A DNA stretch of 44,306 nucleotides from positions 1 to 44,306 of the forward strand of contig JAGTQY010000006.1 in NCBI GenBank assembly GCA_018396815.1. Reading direction: 5' to 3'. The notes under the pieces are model-generated. The model worked only from the letters and a program-made list of their open reading frames with translations, did no database searches and had not been told where the DNA came from. The translations under genes and the position numbers were made by a program. Within the stretch, counting starts at the first letter, position 1. The number at the start of each line of letters is the position of its first letter. This DNA is from Candidatus Bathyarchaeota archaeon. GTDB taxonomy: Archaea; Thermoproteota; Bathyarchaeia; 40CM-2-53-6; DTDX01. Below are positions 16,676-24,889 of this stretch, in pieces.

Positions 16676-17464
16676 TTGAAAATAGCTATTTCTGGTAAAG
16701 GTGGGGTTGGAAAAACATTTATAACAAGTGTTTTAGCACAGTATTTTCTTAGAAAAGGTTTTAAAGTTTTAGCTATTGATGCTGATCCATCACCTAATTT
16801 AGGTGTTAACCTAGGTTTAACATTTAATGAGTTAAAAAATATAACACCAATATCAGAAAATTTCGATTTAATAAAAAGTAAAACTGATTCTGGAGTCCCG
16901 AGTATATATAAATTAACTTTTGAAGTTGAAGATGTAATCAAGAATTATTCTATAGTTACTCCAAGCGGAGTAAACTTAATTATTATGGGTGTTATTAAAT
17001 CTTCAGAATCTGGATGTACTTGTCCAGCAAATGCTTTTATTAAAATATTGCTTAAACATTTACTTAGCAAAAAAGATGAAGTAATAATTATGGATATGGA
17101 GGCGGGAACGGAACATCTTGGAAGAGGAACAGCTAAATATATGGATGTAATGCTTATAATTTCAGATCCAAGTTTAAAATCGCTTGAAATAGCATCTAAA
17201 ATTCATGAATTGTCAATTAATATGGGTTTAAAACATATATTCCTTATTGGAAATAAAGTTTTAAATAAGAAAGATGAAGAAAATATATTAAATTTTTCAT
17301 TTAAAAATAGATTAAATGTTATTGGTTTTATACCATATGACTATGAAATAATGAAAGCTGATTTATATGGTGAATACCCTTATAAGTTTCAATCAGAAAG
17401 CATTCGTGCTATAGAGGAAATTGGAGAAAAAATACTAAATATGAAAAATAAAACTACCTTTTAG
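16676..17464 (+). CDS. cooC: CooC-type nickel-insertion ATPase for CODH/ACS
   Basis: 262 residues of the MinD/SIMIBI ATPase family. The deviant Walker A loop is GKGGVGKT (residues 7-14), switch-like motifs are AIDADPSPNLG and MDMEAGTEHLGRGTA, and the C-x-C nickel site GCTCPANA is at residues 113-120. CooC dimers use ATP to insert nickel into the C-cluster of CODH; the related AcsF does so for ACS. Which of the two this gene serves cannot be told from sequence. The TTG start has AAGGTGA upstream. The 3' end overlaps the converging ATP-grasp gene by 11 bases. Confidence 0.9.
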   Translation: MKIAISGKGGVGKTFITSVLAQYFLRKGFKVLAIDADPSPNLGVNLGLTFNELKNITPISENFDLIKSKTDSGVPSIYKLTFEVEDVIKNYSIVTPSGVNLIIMGVIKSSESGCTCPANAFIKILLKHLLSKKDEVIIMDMEAGTEHLGRGTAKYMDVMLIISDPSLKSLEIASKIHELSINMGLKHIFLIGNKVLNKKDEENILNFSFKNRLNVIGFIPYDYEIMKADLYGEYPYKFQSESIRAIEEIGEKILNMKNKTTF

Positions 17465-18329
17465 CTTGAGAAATAACGTAATCAGCTATTTCGCTTGCTA
17501 TATCGATTTTAGTTGTAGTTTGTAATCCTCTCCATCCAGGTTGCGAATTAACTTCATTAACAATTAAACCTTTATTGCTTTCAAGTAAATCCACTCCAGC
17601 AATTTCGCAACCTAAAACTTCAGCGGATTTCACAGCTAATTCTTCAGCTTCCTTAGATATTTTAGCTTTTATTGGTCTAGCGCCTAAACTTACATTTGTT
17701 TTCCAAGTTGAAGCTACTCTATGCATAGCTGCAACAACTTTCCCACCAATAACAAAAGCTCTTAAATCTTTTGATCCATGAAATATATATTCTTGGATAT
17801 ATATAACATGCTTAAAGAATCTTAATGTTCTAAAGCTTCTTTCAGCTATATCAAAATTGGAAATTCTCGCTATTCCAATACCTCTTGAACCAAACACAGG
17901 TTTTACAACAACATCTTTAAATTTTTTAAATCCTAATAGTGCTTCTTCAATATTTTCTGTAACAATTGTTTTCGGTACAGGTATTCCAGCATCTTCAAGT
18001 AAAGCTAAAGTGTAATATTTATCTACAGCTTTCTCTATAGCTGAAGGCTTATTTATAATGTTTAAACCTTTTGAATAAAGCCTATGAAGAGAGTTGACTT
18101 GAAAAATTATTTCTTCAAGAGATCCTCTACCCATAGGCCTAACAAGTAAAGCTGAAAGCTCTTTCACTGGATCAATACCTTTAACTAAAAATGACGGTTG
18201 AAAGCCAATTTGAGCTTTTAATTGATTAAAGTTAAAAAAGAAGGGGGAAACTCCTTTCTTTTTGAAAGCTTCTCCTAATCTTGTTGAACACCAAGCTTGC
18301 TCATTTTTAGTTAAAATTCCTATTTTCAC
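17454..18329 (-). CDS. RimK/MptN-like ATP-grasp glutamate ligase
   Basis: 291 residues. N-terminal VKIGILTKNEQAWC, then LLVRPMGRGSLEEIIFQ and AIEKAVDKYYTLALLEDAG, and the ATP-grasp core VKPVFGSRGIGIARI, IQEYIFHGSKDLRAFVIGG and VNEVNSQPGW (metal-binding Glu/Asn). The family adds amino acids to a carboxylate through an acyl-phosphate. The RPMGRG and DKYYT phrases resemble archaeal enzymes that glutamylate tetrahydromethanopterin (MptN) or F420 (CofF), which would suit the CODH/ACS context; LysX or RimK are alternatives. The GTG at 18329 is preferred because it overlaps the upstream stop as GTGA; an ATG eight codons earlier lies deep in that gene. Confidence 0.78.
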   Translation of the reverse strand: MKIGILTKNEQAWCSTRLGEAFKKKGVSPFFFNFNQLKAQIGFQPSFLVKGIDPVKELSALLVRPMGRGSLEEIIFQVNSLHRLYSKGLNIINKPSAIEKAVDKYYTLALLEDAGIPVPKTIVTENIEEALLGFKKFKDVVVKPVFGSRGIGIARISNFDIAERSFRTLRFFKHVIYIQEYIFHGSKDLRAFVIGGKVVAAMHRVASTWKTNVSLGARPIKAKISKEAEELAVKSAEVLGCEIAGVDLLESNKGLIVNEVNSQPGWRGLQTTTKIDIASEIADYVISQAKR

Positions 18330-18700
18330 TCTTGCTTCACTTGAAAGCCACATCTAGGGCAAAACTTTGCTTTAGCAGGAATTTTAGATTTGCAATTAGA
18401 GCATTCAATAGTTAATGGGGGAGGAGGAGGGGTTGGAATCGGACGTAAAGTTGGTGCTGAAGGTTTTTGAAGCTCAATCTCCTTATTTAATAATACAACA
18501 TCACCAATAGATTTAATGCTTGACCACTCAATTTTAGATTCATTTCCATCTCTCATTGAAACAAGAAGGGAGACAACCCCATCAGGAATAGAGATAATCA
18601 ATTCCTTAACGCTTCCAATTAAAGTTCCATTTGCATCTATAACTTGTTTTCCTTCAAATTCCTTAGAGGAGATGCTTGTTTTTTCATTTTTTTTACTCAT
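18326..18700 (-). CDS. PRC-barrel protein with C-terminal zinc ribbon
   Basis: 124 residues. Residues about 12-75 form a PRC-barrel (EGKQVIDANGTLIGSVKELI, SKIEWSSIKSIGDVVLL), a small beta-barrel also found in RimM and in many archaeal RNA- or division-linked proteins. A proline-rich linker (PTLRPIPTPPPPPLT) leads to a zinc ribbon with CSNCKSK and CPRCGFQ. GAGGTTGA precedes the ATG. The stop codon overlaps the ATP-grasp start, so the two are coupled. Its job is unknown. Confidence 0.82.
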   Translation of the reverse strand: MSKKNEKTSISSKEFEGKQVIDANGTLIGSVKELIISIPDGVVSLLVSMRDGNESKIEWSSIKSIGDVVLLNKEIELQKPSAPTLRPIPTPPPPPLTIECSNCKSKIPAKAKFCPRCGFQVKQE

Positions 18701-18810
18701 TAAATCAACCTCTAATTAATTTACAAATATAATTTTATAATTTAAAGATAAAAACCTTTAAGATATAGTTAAAAGTTTAACCGCAAAAAGAAAAAATAGA
18801 GGATTCAAAA

Positions 18811-19377
18811 ATGCGTGCAAAACCAACTTTTTTAGGTTTAGCAATTCTCCTTCTAGGAATTTTACTTATTTCTTTAAGCTTTAAAACCTATATGATTGAA
18901 GTTAAAAAGATTAAAAAAGAACCTTTAATTGAAAAATCTAAATTTATAGTTGGCGATGTTAAAGTTTTACAAAGATATTTAACAAGTGGATATTTAATAG
19001 TTTGCTATGGAAAAGTTTATCTCCCCGAAACTGGAAACTTAAGCGATGTAAATTTTTATATTATGGATGAAGAAAATTATGAGAAATGGTTTAAAGGAAA
19101 AAATGCTGAATCCATTATAGAGAAGAAGAAAGTTACAATTTTAAATGTTTCAGTACCAATAATAAGGAATGATACATATTATTTTATTTTCGACAATACA
19201 TATGCTGAACTTTATAAAAAGGAAGTGGAATTTGAAGCTTATAAACAATATGAAGTGGTTGAAATGGAACCTGCACGAATAAAAACATTAAATAATTTAG
19301 GTTTACCATTAGTGTTTATAGGATTTATCATAATGATTTATGGAATACTAAAGAAGCCTGAAGTAACTTGGATGTAA
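18811..19377 (+). CDS. Membrane protein with two end-placed transmembrane helices, unknown
   Basis: 188 residues. One hydrophobic helix is at residues 8-27 (LGLAILLLGILLISLSF) and another near 163-182 (LGLPLVFIGFIIMIYGIL); the 130 residues between are mixed and strand-like, probably on the outer face. It ends in a short tail KKPEVTWM. AGAGGA lies about eight bases before the ATG. It stands alone between divergent and convergent neighbours. I do not recognise the family. Confidence 0.7.
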   Translation: MRAKPTFLGLAILLLGILLISLSFKTYMIEVKKIKKEPLIEKSKFIVGDVKVLQRYLTSGYLIVCYGKVYLPETGNLSDVNFYIMDEENYEKWFKGKNAESIIEKKKVTILNVSVPIIRNDTYYFIFDNTYAELYKKEVEFEAYKQYEVVEMEPARIKTLNNLGLPLVFIGFIIMIYGILKKPEVTWM

Positions 19378-19386
19378 AAATTAATT

Positions 19387-20361
19387 TTAACGATAATTTT
19401 GTAAAGCTCTTAAACGTTTTACAATGTTTGGATGAGTAGAAAATAGCTCGATTATTCTGTCCGCTAAAGTTATTTTTCTTCGAAGTATTTGTTGAACTAA
19501 ATCTTTTTCACTTCCATAATAGCTATATAGTACTTTAGCATCATCTTCAGCTTTTTCAGGGTCAGTTATAAGAAGGGGCTTAAAACTTTCTAAGCGGCTT
19601 GCATAAAATCTATAGTAACTGCCCATTCGCATTCGGTTTGTTGAAAAAACTATTTTCGCTAAAGCTCTTGATAATTTTTCAGCTCCACCAGGAATCGTTG
19701 TAGCACTTAATTGATCAGCATAGTATTCTCTTAACCTACTTAAACCAAGAACTAAAAGCGTAAGAATCCAATAAGCAGCTATCGAAATCACACCTATTAA
19801 AGGTGCTAGTGAATTCCCTTTATTCTCCCTATCGTATCCTCTATACTGACCTGAAAACATTAAGCTATACCCTATATAATAGAATAACGCTGGTAAAAGC
19901 GATGCAAACATCATTATTTGTACATCTTTATGTTTCAAATGACCAAGTTCATGCCCTATTACAGCTTCAACTTCATCTTCGTTAAGTTGACTTAATAATC
20001 CTGAGGTTACAGCCACTCTTGAACCAGCTATTGGAGAGCCATAAGCAAAAGCATTTGGAATGGGAATATCAGCTAACATTAATTGAGGCGTTTTAATGTT
20101 AATTCTTCGAGATAAAGATTCTACAATAGCATGCAATCTTGGATTTTCTTGTCTAGAAAGCTTCTTAACTCTATAAATGGCATCAATTAAGTAAGGTGCA
20201 AAAAGCCATTGAGCTAAATTTAAGAATACAATTAAACCTCCTAAAAGAATTATATTAAAAACTCCAATTAAACTCAGTACTATAGTTAATATTAAAGTGG
20301 ATATCCCAATAATTAAAGCTAAGGTACCAATCATTGAAAGCCTTAACTTTAGTAAACTCAT
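19387..20361 (-). CDS. htpX: HtpX-like membrane zinc metalloprotease (M48)
   Basis: 324 residues. Two N-terminal helices (residues about 10-55), the zinc-binding HELGHLKH motif near residue 138, another pair of helices (about 150-210), and the third-ligand region RLREYYADQLSA near 225, as in M48B proteases. HtpX degrades misfolded membrane proteins with its active site facing the cytosol. The C-terminal FSTHPNIVKRLRALQ is a family signature. GGGTGAAT precedes the ATG. Archaeal genomes often have several copies; no regulator is evident here. Confidence 0.92.
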   Translation of the reverse strand: MSLLKLRLSMIGTLALIIGISTLILTIVLSLIGVFNIILLGGLIVFLNLAQWLFAPYLIDAIYRVKKLSRQENPRLHAIVESLSRRINIKTPQLMLADIPIPNAFAYGSPIAGSRVAVTSGLLSQLNEDEVEAVIGHELGHLKHKDVQIMMFASLLPALFYYIGYSLMFSGQYRGYDRENKGNSLAPLIGVISIAAYWILTLLVLGLSRLREYYADQLSATTIPGGAEKLSRALAKIVFSTNRMRMGSYYRFYASRLESFKPLLITDPEKAEDDAKVLYSYYGSEKDLVQQILRRKITLADRIIELFSTHPNIVKRLRALQNYR

Positions 20362-20582
20362 CTTTTAATTCACCCAAAGCTTTTTATTGTAATAAACCTA
20401 AATAAAAATTTTATTTCCTTTATGCAAAAGTAAAAAAAGAATAAGCAGTTTTAATTTCACCTTTTGATTAAGAAACGAAAGTTTTAAAGCCTTTTAATAA
20501 TATTTATTAATATTTATTGTGAAAATTAAGGGTATAAACTTTCAAGGGCTTTAAAAGAAAAATATTGAAAAAAGGGATTGAA

Positions 20583-20828
20583 ATGAGCAATCTTAGTAAA
20601 AAAACAATAATTGTAGATGAAAATTTATCAAAAATCATTGGAGTTGATGTAGGAACATTAGTTAGTTATAGTGAAATAGCAAAAGGGGTACATGAGTATA
20701 TTAAAATTCATAATTTAAAAAAGAAACCTGAAAAAACAGAAAAAAGAAAATTTAAGTTTTGTTTTAAATGTGGAGCTCAAATACCTGAAAAAGCAGCATA
20801 TTGTGATCAATGTGGAATAAAACAATAA
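20583..20828 (+). CDS. Small SWIB-like/zinc-ribbon protein
   Basis: 81 residues starting MSNLSKKTIIVDENLSKIIG. The middle (LSKIIGVDVGTL, KGVHEYIKIHNL) resembles half of a SWIB/MDM2 domain, and the C-terminus is a zinc ribbon with CFKCGAQIPEKAAYCDQCG. The ATG at 20583 is chosen over a TTG at 20565 because AAAGGGAT lies just before it. The next gene, the HMG-CoA synthase fusion, follows after 46 bases on the same strand but has its own ribosome-binding site. DNA-linked regulation is a guess from the SWIB likeness. Confidence 0.65.
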   Translation: MSNLSKKTIIVDENLSKIIGVDVGTLVSYSEIAKGVHEYIKIHNLKKKPEKTEKRKFKFCFKCGAQIPEKAAYCDQCGIKQ

Positions 20829-20874
20829 AATAAAAAGTTAAAATTTTATTGTTTTAAGGGAGAGGAAAAATTAA

Positions 20875-22401
20875 TTGGCTGTTGGAATAGTAGGTTATGG
20901 TGTTTATATTCCTAAACAAAGGATACCTACGGAAGAAATAGTTAAAGTAAGAGAAAGCAAAAGAAAAGATTTAAATGAACTTATTGAAAAAATAAGGTAT
21001 GGATTACTTCTAAAAAACAAAGCAATTGCTGATTTTTCTGAAGATACAATAACGATGGCTACTGAAGCGGCTGAAAATGCTGTGTTAATGGCTGGTATAG
21101 ACCCATCTATGATAGGTTCAGTAACTGTTGGAACAGAATCTAAACCTTATGCTGTAGGGTCAACAGCAAGGCATACAGCTTCATTTATAGGTGTTAAATC
21201 GAACGTTTACGTTACTGATTTAGAAGGCGCTTGTAATGCTGGAATGCAAGGGTTAGAAATAATTAAGGATCAAATTTTAAGCGGAGAAATTGAATATGGG
21301 TTAGCTATTGGATCAGATGTGGCTCAGGCTCCAGAAGGGGATCCATTAGAATATGCATGTGGAGCAGGAGCAGCAGCATTTATACTTGGAAAAAAAGATG
21401 TTTTAGCTATAATTAAGGATACGGCACCATATTCAAGTTTAACTATGGATTTTTGGAGAAGAGAAGGGTCTCCTGTTCCAAAACATTTTGGAAAAACAAC
21501 TGTTGAAGCATATATTACACATGTTGTTGGGGCAATAATTAATTTATTAAAGAAAAATCGGAACTTAACACTTTCAAGTTTTGATTATATAACTTTTCAT
21601 CAACCTTCAGGTTATATGCCTTTAAAAACATGTAAAACTCTTTTAAATCCTACATCATTAATTCAAGATAAAGAATTAGCAGAGAGAATTAAATTAACTC
21701 AAGAAGATATCGATAAAAAAGTTGTACCATGGCTTAAAGTTTTAGAAATAGGAAATACGTATGCTGCTTCAACCTTAATAGGATTAGCATCAATTTTAGA
21801 TAAAGCGAAGCCTGGAGATAATATTTTAGCTGTATCATATGGCTCTGGAGCATACTCTATAGCAACATGGATTAAAGTTGAAGATAAAATAAAAGAAAGA
21901 GTAGGAGTTGTACCGACAGTTGATGACTACATAAACAGAAAAAAAGAAATAAACTTTCAAAAGTATAAGGAGTATATTAAAGAAAGGTTTGCTCGAATTA
22001 AAAGAAGATTAATTTATCCAAGAATAATTGGTGAAATTCAACCTTTAGGAAAAGAAGCTATTGAAGCTACTCTTTGCGATGGATGCAAAAGAATTTATTA
22101 TCCCTCAAGAGAAAAATGCTTGGAATTTGAATGTAAAGGACCAATAATGAATAAGGTGTTCCCAAGAAGAGCTTTATTAAAATCATTTAGAAAATTAACA
22201 CCAAAAGAAAAATTAACTTTAAATTACGATATAATTAAAAATGGAAAGATTCTTTTAGTAGATTGCGAGTTAGATGAGCTAAAAGAAAATGTGGAGTTGG
22301 AGTTGGTGATTAGAAGGTTAGACTATGAAGGGGAAGATGGACTAATAATTTATGGGCCAACTTATAGACCAGCTTTCAGACAAATTGTTTATCCATATTA
22401 A
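20875..22401 (+). CDS. HMG-CoA synthase fused to a DUF35 zinc-ribbon/OB domain
   Basis: 508 residues. Residues 1 to about 345 are archaeal HMG-CoA synthase: Glu88 in GTESK, catalytic Cys120 in DLEGACNAG and His242 in FHQPSGYMP. It condenses acetyl-CoA with acetoacetyl-CoA in the mevalonate pathway. Residues about 395-508 are a DUF35 domain: zinc cysteines 401, 404, 415 and 420 (C-x2-C-x10-C-x4-C) and an OB-fold tail (GLIIYGPTYRPAF). In most archaea DUF35 is a separate protein that tethers HMG-CoA synthase to acetoacetyl-CoA thiolase; here it is joined on. The TTG start follows GGGAGAGG. No thiolase gene is adjacent. Confidence 0.9.
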   Translation: MAVGIVGYGVYIPKQRIPTEEIVKVRESKRKDLNELIEKIRYGLLLKNKAIADFSEDTITMATEAAENAVLMAGIDPSMIGSVTVGTESKPYAVGSTARHTASFIGVKSNVYVTDLEGACNAGMQGLEIIKDQILSGEIEYGLAIGSDVAQAPEGDPLEYACGAGAAAFILGKKDVLAIIKDTAPYSSLTMDFWRREGSPVPKHFGKTTVEAYITHVVGAIINLLKKNRNLTLSSFDYITFHQPSGYMPLKTCKTLLNPTSLIQDKELAERIKLTQEDIDKKVVPWLKVLEIGNTYAASTLIGLASILDKAKPGDNILAVSYGSGAYSIATWIKVEDKIKERVGVVPTVDDYINRKKEINFQKYKEYIKERFARIKRRLIYPRIIGEIQPLGKEAIEATLCDGCKRIYYPSREKCLEFECKGPIMNKVFPRRALLKSFRKLTPKEKLTLNYDIIKNGKILLVDCELDELKENVELELVIRRLDYEGEDGLIIYGPTYRPAFRQIVYPY

Positions 22402-22430
22402 ATCTAAATCCTTAATAACAATAATTCTAT

Positions 22431-23384
22431 TTATGAAAGTTTAACAGTTAATTCATTAACGCATTCTCCAAAAGTTAAAATTTGATACTCATTTTCTTTT
22501 ATTGGAAAACCAAAAAAATATTTAATATCAAAAAGCTTCATTAAATTTTCTATTTTTTCTTTTACATCTTTAGGTTCTCCATAAATAGTTAAATCTGCTA
22601 CAGCATTAACTAGAAATACACCAAGCTTACTTGATAAAAGTTCTGGAGATAAAGGTTTTTTTTCTTGAACAACTTCTTTAAGCATAGTAAGGCTTGGTTC
22701 ATACCCTAAAGCTTTAAGCTCTTTTTGAACCCATCTTCTTCTAAGAATATAACCTGCTAACCTAACTAAAATATCATGTAGTAATCTCGGGTAGTTTCTT
22801 GAAATTAAGTATGGAGCATAAAGAGAAACATTAATGCTTTTATCGAAGTCCTTTATGTATTCCAGGTTGTTTTTAAGTTCTTTATCTAGTATAAGCATTG
22901 GGATTAAATTGTATTCTGCAGCTAATTGAGTAGCAGTTTTAATTAAACCTTCAGCTCCAATAAAAATTAATGTTTCAGGGTAATTCCTTTTAATAAACTT
23001 GATAGATTCAATTAAAGCTTTTGAAGAATTACGATTAATTTCAGCAGGAGTTAAATAAACTTTATTTCCAGCTACAATATTTACACTAACAGGTTTATTC
23101 AAGCTTTTAGCAGCAGCTAAACTTTGATTTAGAATTTTAAGAATATTTCTATGTCTTGCAGTAAAAGTTAATATAGTTAAAACTTTAGAGAAAGAAAGTA
23201 ATTTTTCAATTTCATAACGCAGTAAGTAATACCATTTCCATTCTGAATCAATTAAATGAGTTGAAAGACCCGCTTTATCGCAAAGCTCAGCTGCTTTTAA
23301 GCTTCTTGCAAGTCTTTCTCCAGATGAACTTCCATAACGTGAAAGCTTAGTTGCTTTTCCGAAAAAGCGATTCAAAATCTTCAC
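22431..23384 (-). CDS. Mer-like luciferase-family (F420-dependent) protein
   Basis: 317 residues. The fold looks like the bacterial luciferase/F420-dependent family: AELCDKAGLSTHLIDSEW (second strand), FTARHRNILKILNQSLAAA, IFIGAEGLIKTATQLA, and a C-terminal IYGEPKDVKEKIENLMKL. This order matches 5,10-methylene-H4MPT reductase (Mer), which makes methyl-H4MPT for CODH/ACS. The sequence is divergent, however, and substrate residues cannot be verified; another F420 oxidoreductase is possible. The GTG at 23384 lies within its own AGGTGAA site, so the TTG three codons later may be the true start. Confidence 0.65.
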   Translation of the reverse strand: MKILNRFFGKATKLSRYGSSSGERLARSLKAAELCDKAGLSTHLIDSEWKWYYLLRYEIEKLLSFSKVLTILTFTARHRNILKILNQSLAAAKSLNKPVSVNIVAGNKVYLTPAEINRNSSKALIESIKFIKRNYPETLIFIGAEGLIKTATQLAAEYNLIPMLILDKELKNNLEYIKDFDKSINVSLYAPYLISRNYPRLLHDILVRLAGYILRRRWVQKELKALGYEPSLTMLKEVVQEKKPLSPELLSSKLGVFLVNAVADLTIYGEPKDVKEKIENLMKLFDIKYFFGFPIKENEYQILTFGECVNELTVKLS

Positions 23385-23519
23385 CTAAAACAATAAACAA
23401 TTTTTTAAATTTTAAGTTAAATTATTGTTGGAAATATTTTTAAAGATGATCTTGTTTAATTAAATCACTGTTATATAACCGTAAAATAATGTTAAAACCA
23501 TAAAGGGGGATAAAAAATA

Positions 23520-23711
23520 GTGAATATTAAACTAGAAGAAGTTTCTGAAGAAGTTGAAGAAATTCTGTCTCCACCGAAAAAAACATTATTGAAAAAAGTT
23601 TTAGAAAGAGTCGAAAGTATAATTCAAGTTTATCCAGTTCACATAGTAGGTTTAACTTTCGCAATAGGTATTTTAATTGGTGTAGCTATTTCTAATTCTC
23701 AAAAAGATTAA
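23520..23711 (+). CDS. Small single-helix membrane protein
   Basis: 63 residues: an acidic N-terminal half (EEVSEEVEEILSPPKKTLLKK), then one hydrophobic helix at about residues 40-58 (VHIVGLTFAIGILIGVAIS) and a short polar end. This is a tail-anchored layout with the N-terminus in the cytosol. The GTG start has AGGGGGA nine bases upstream. The stop overlaps the stop of the converging CBS gene by four bases. The function is unknown. Confidence 0.65.
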   Translation: MNIKLEEVSEEVEEILSPPKKTLLKKVLERVESIIQVYPVHIVGLTFAIGILIGVAISNSQKD

Positions 23712-24805
23712 AGTTTACTTTTACGTTTACTTCTTTTCTGAGTTAATACTCGTTTTAATCTTTTTGATATATTATCAAAGATTACTGTCAAATCCCATCC
23801 ATTTTCTGTTAAAGAAATTAATTTTTTACTTGTGTTTATGTTTACGTAAACTTCATAGCCTTTCTTTAATGTTTTAACGTTAGCTTTAGCCTCTAATAAA
23901 TCTGGATATACTTTAACTAAATTTTTAACAGCTTTAAGAAACTTAATCTTGATTAATTCAGTATTTAAAAAATCTTTTGGTAAACCAGTTATGTAAACTG
24001 GAAGATCAATAAATGTGGATTTGCTTTCATAAAACAATTTCATGTAATCCCTAAAAGTTATAATTCCTTGAGGTTCATCCCATAGAGTTATTATTCCATA
24101 ATCCGAATTTTGACTAAGCATTTTCTTTAAAGTTAAAAATGCATCTTCATTAGGTGCTATAGTGAACGGTTCTTCCATTAAACCTTCAACCGGCAAACCC
24201 GATTTCCTTAAAGTTTCTTTCATCAACTCTCCTCTTTTAGAGGATTCCATCAGAAATAAATTAAAAACTATTTGAGAAGAGTTTACTACACCAATTAATT
24301 TATTTAAGTCTAAAACAGGTAAATGATCAATATCTTTTTTAACCATTAAATTTTTTGCCTTCATTATTGAAGAATCTTTTTGAATAGAGGTAAGGTTTAA
24401 ATTAGCTAGTTTACTTACAGGTAAACTCCATACCTCTTTTAAGCTTAACTCAAGAATAGAGGAAGCTTTTACAGCTTTAGTTAGTTTATTACCATCAAAA
24501 ACAGGTAAAGTTCTAATACGGTATTCATTCATAATTTTTGCAGCTTCACCTATGCTAAGTTTTGAAGAAACTTTGGGGATAAAAAAGGCTATAGAGGAAA
24601 CTTTACTGTTAATATTAGTTGATTTTAATATTTCACGAATAGAAACAACACTAATTTTACCTTCTTTTATTATAAAAGCTTCATACGCGTTTTCTTCTTT
24701 TAAAATTCCAATAAGCTTTGAAATAGATAGGTTTGAAGGAACTATTAAAGGCGGTTCACCAAGCTCTTCAATCTCCATCTGCTTAATTTTATCAAATTTC
24801 TCCAT
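23708..24805 (-). CDS. Four-CBS protein with HPF-like C-terminal domain
   Basis: 365 residues. Four CBS repeats occupy residues about 12-260 (for example AAKIMNEYRIRTLPVFDGNK, KKDIDHLPVLDLNKLIGVV and LWDEPQGIITFRDYMKL); pairs of these normally bind adenine nucleotides. The last hundred residues (LPVYITGLPKDFLNTELI, YEVYVNINTSKKL, GWDLTVIFDNISKRLKRVL) resemble the ribosome hibernation-promoting factor/sigma-54 modulation fold, ending in a basic tail. The inference is an energy-sensing ribosome-binding protein. A plain CBS regulator is the alternative. The ATG lies downstream of a weak GGTAATGG. Confidence 0.75.
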   Translation of the reverse strand: MEKFDKIKQMEIEELGEPPLIVPSNLSISKLIGILKEENAYEAFIIKEGKISVVSIREILKSTNINSKVSSIAFFIPKVSSKLSIGEAAKIMNEYRIRTLPVFDGNKLTKAVKASSILELSLKEVWSLPVSKLANLNLTSIQKDSSIMKAKNLMVKKDIDHLPVLDLNKLIGVVNSSQIVFNLFLMESSKRGELMKETLRKSGLPVEGLMEEPFTIAPNEDAFLTLKKMLSQNSDYGIITLWDEPQGIITFRDYMKLFYESKSTFIDLPVYITGLPKDFLNTELIKIKFLKAVKNLVKVYPDLLEAKANVKTLKKGYEVYVNINTSKKLISLTENGWDLTVIFDNISKRLKRVLTQKRSKRKSKL

Positions 24806-24889
24806 AAAACCATTACCTTAAAAATTATTTTACTATATGTTAAAGTTAATAAGTTTTAAGGTAAAATTTTGGTTAAAGGAGGAAAAAAA

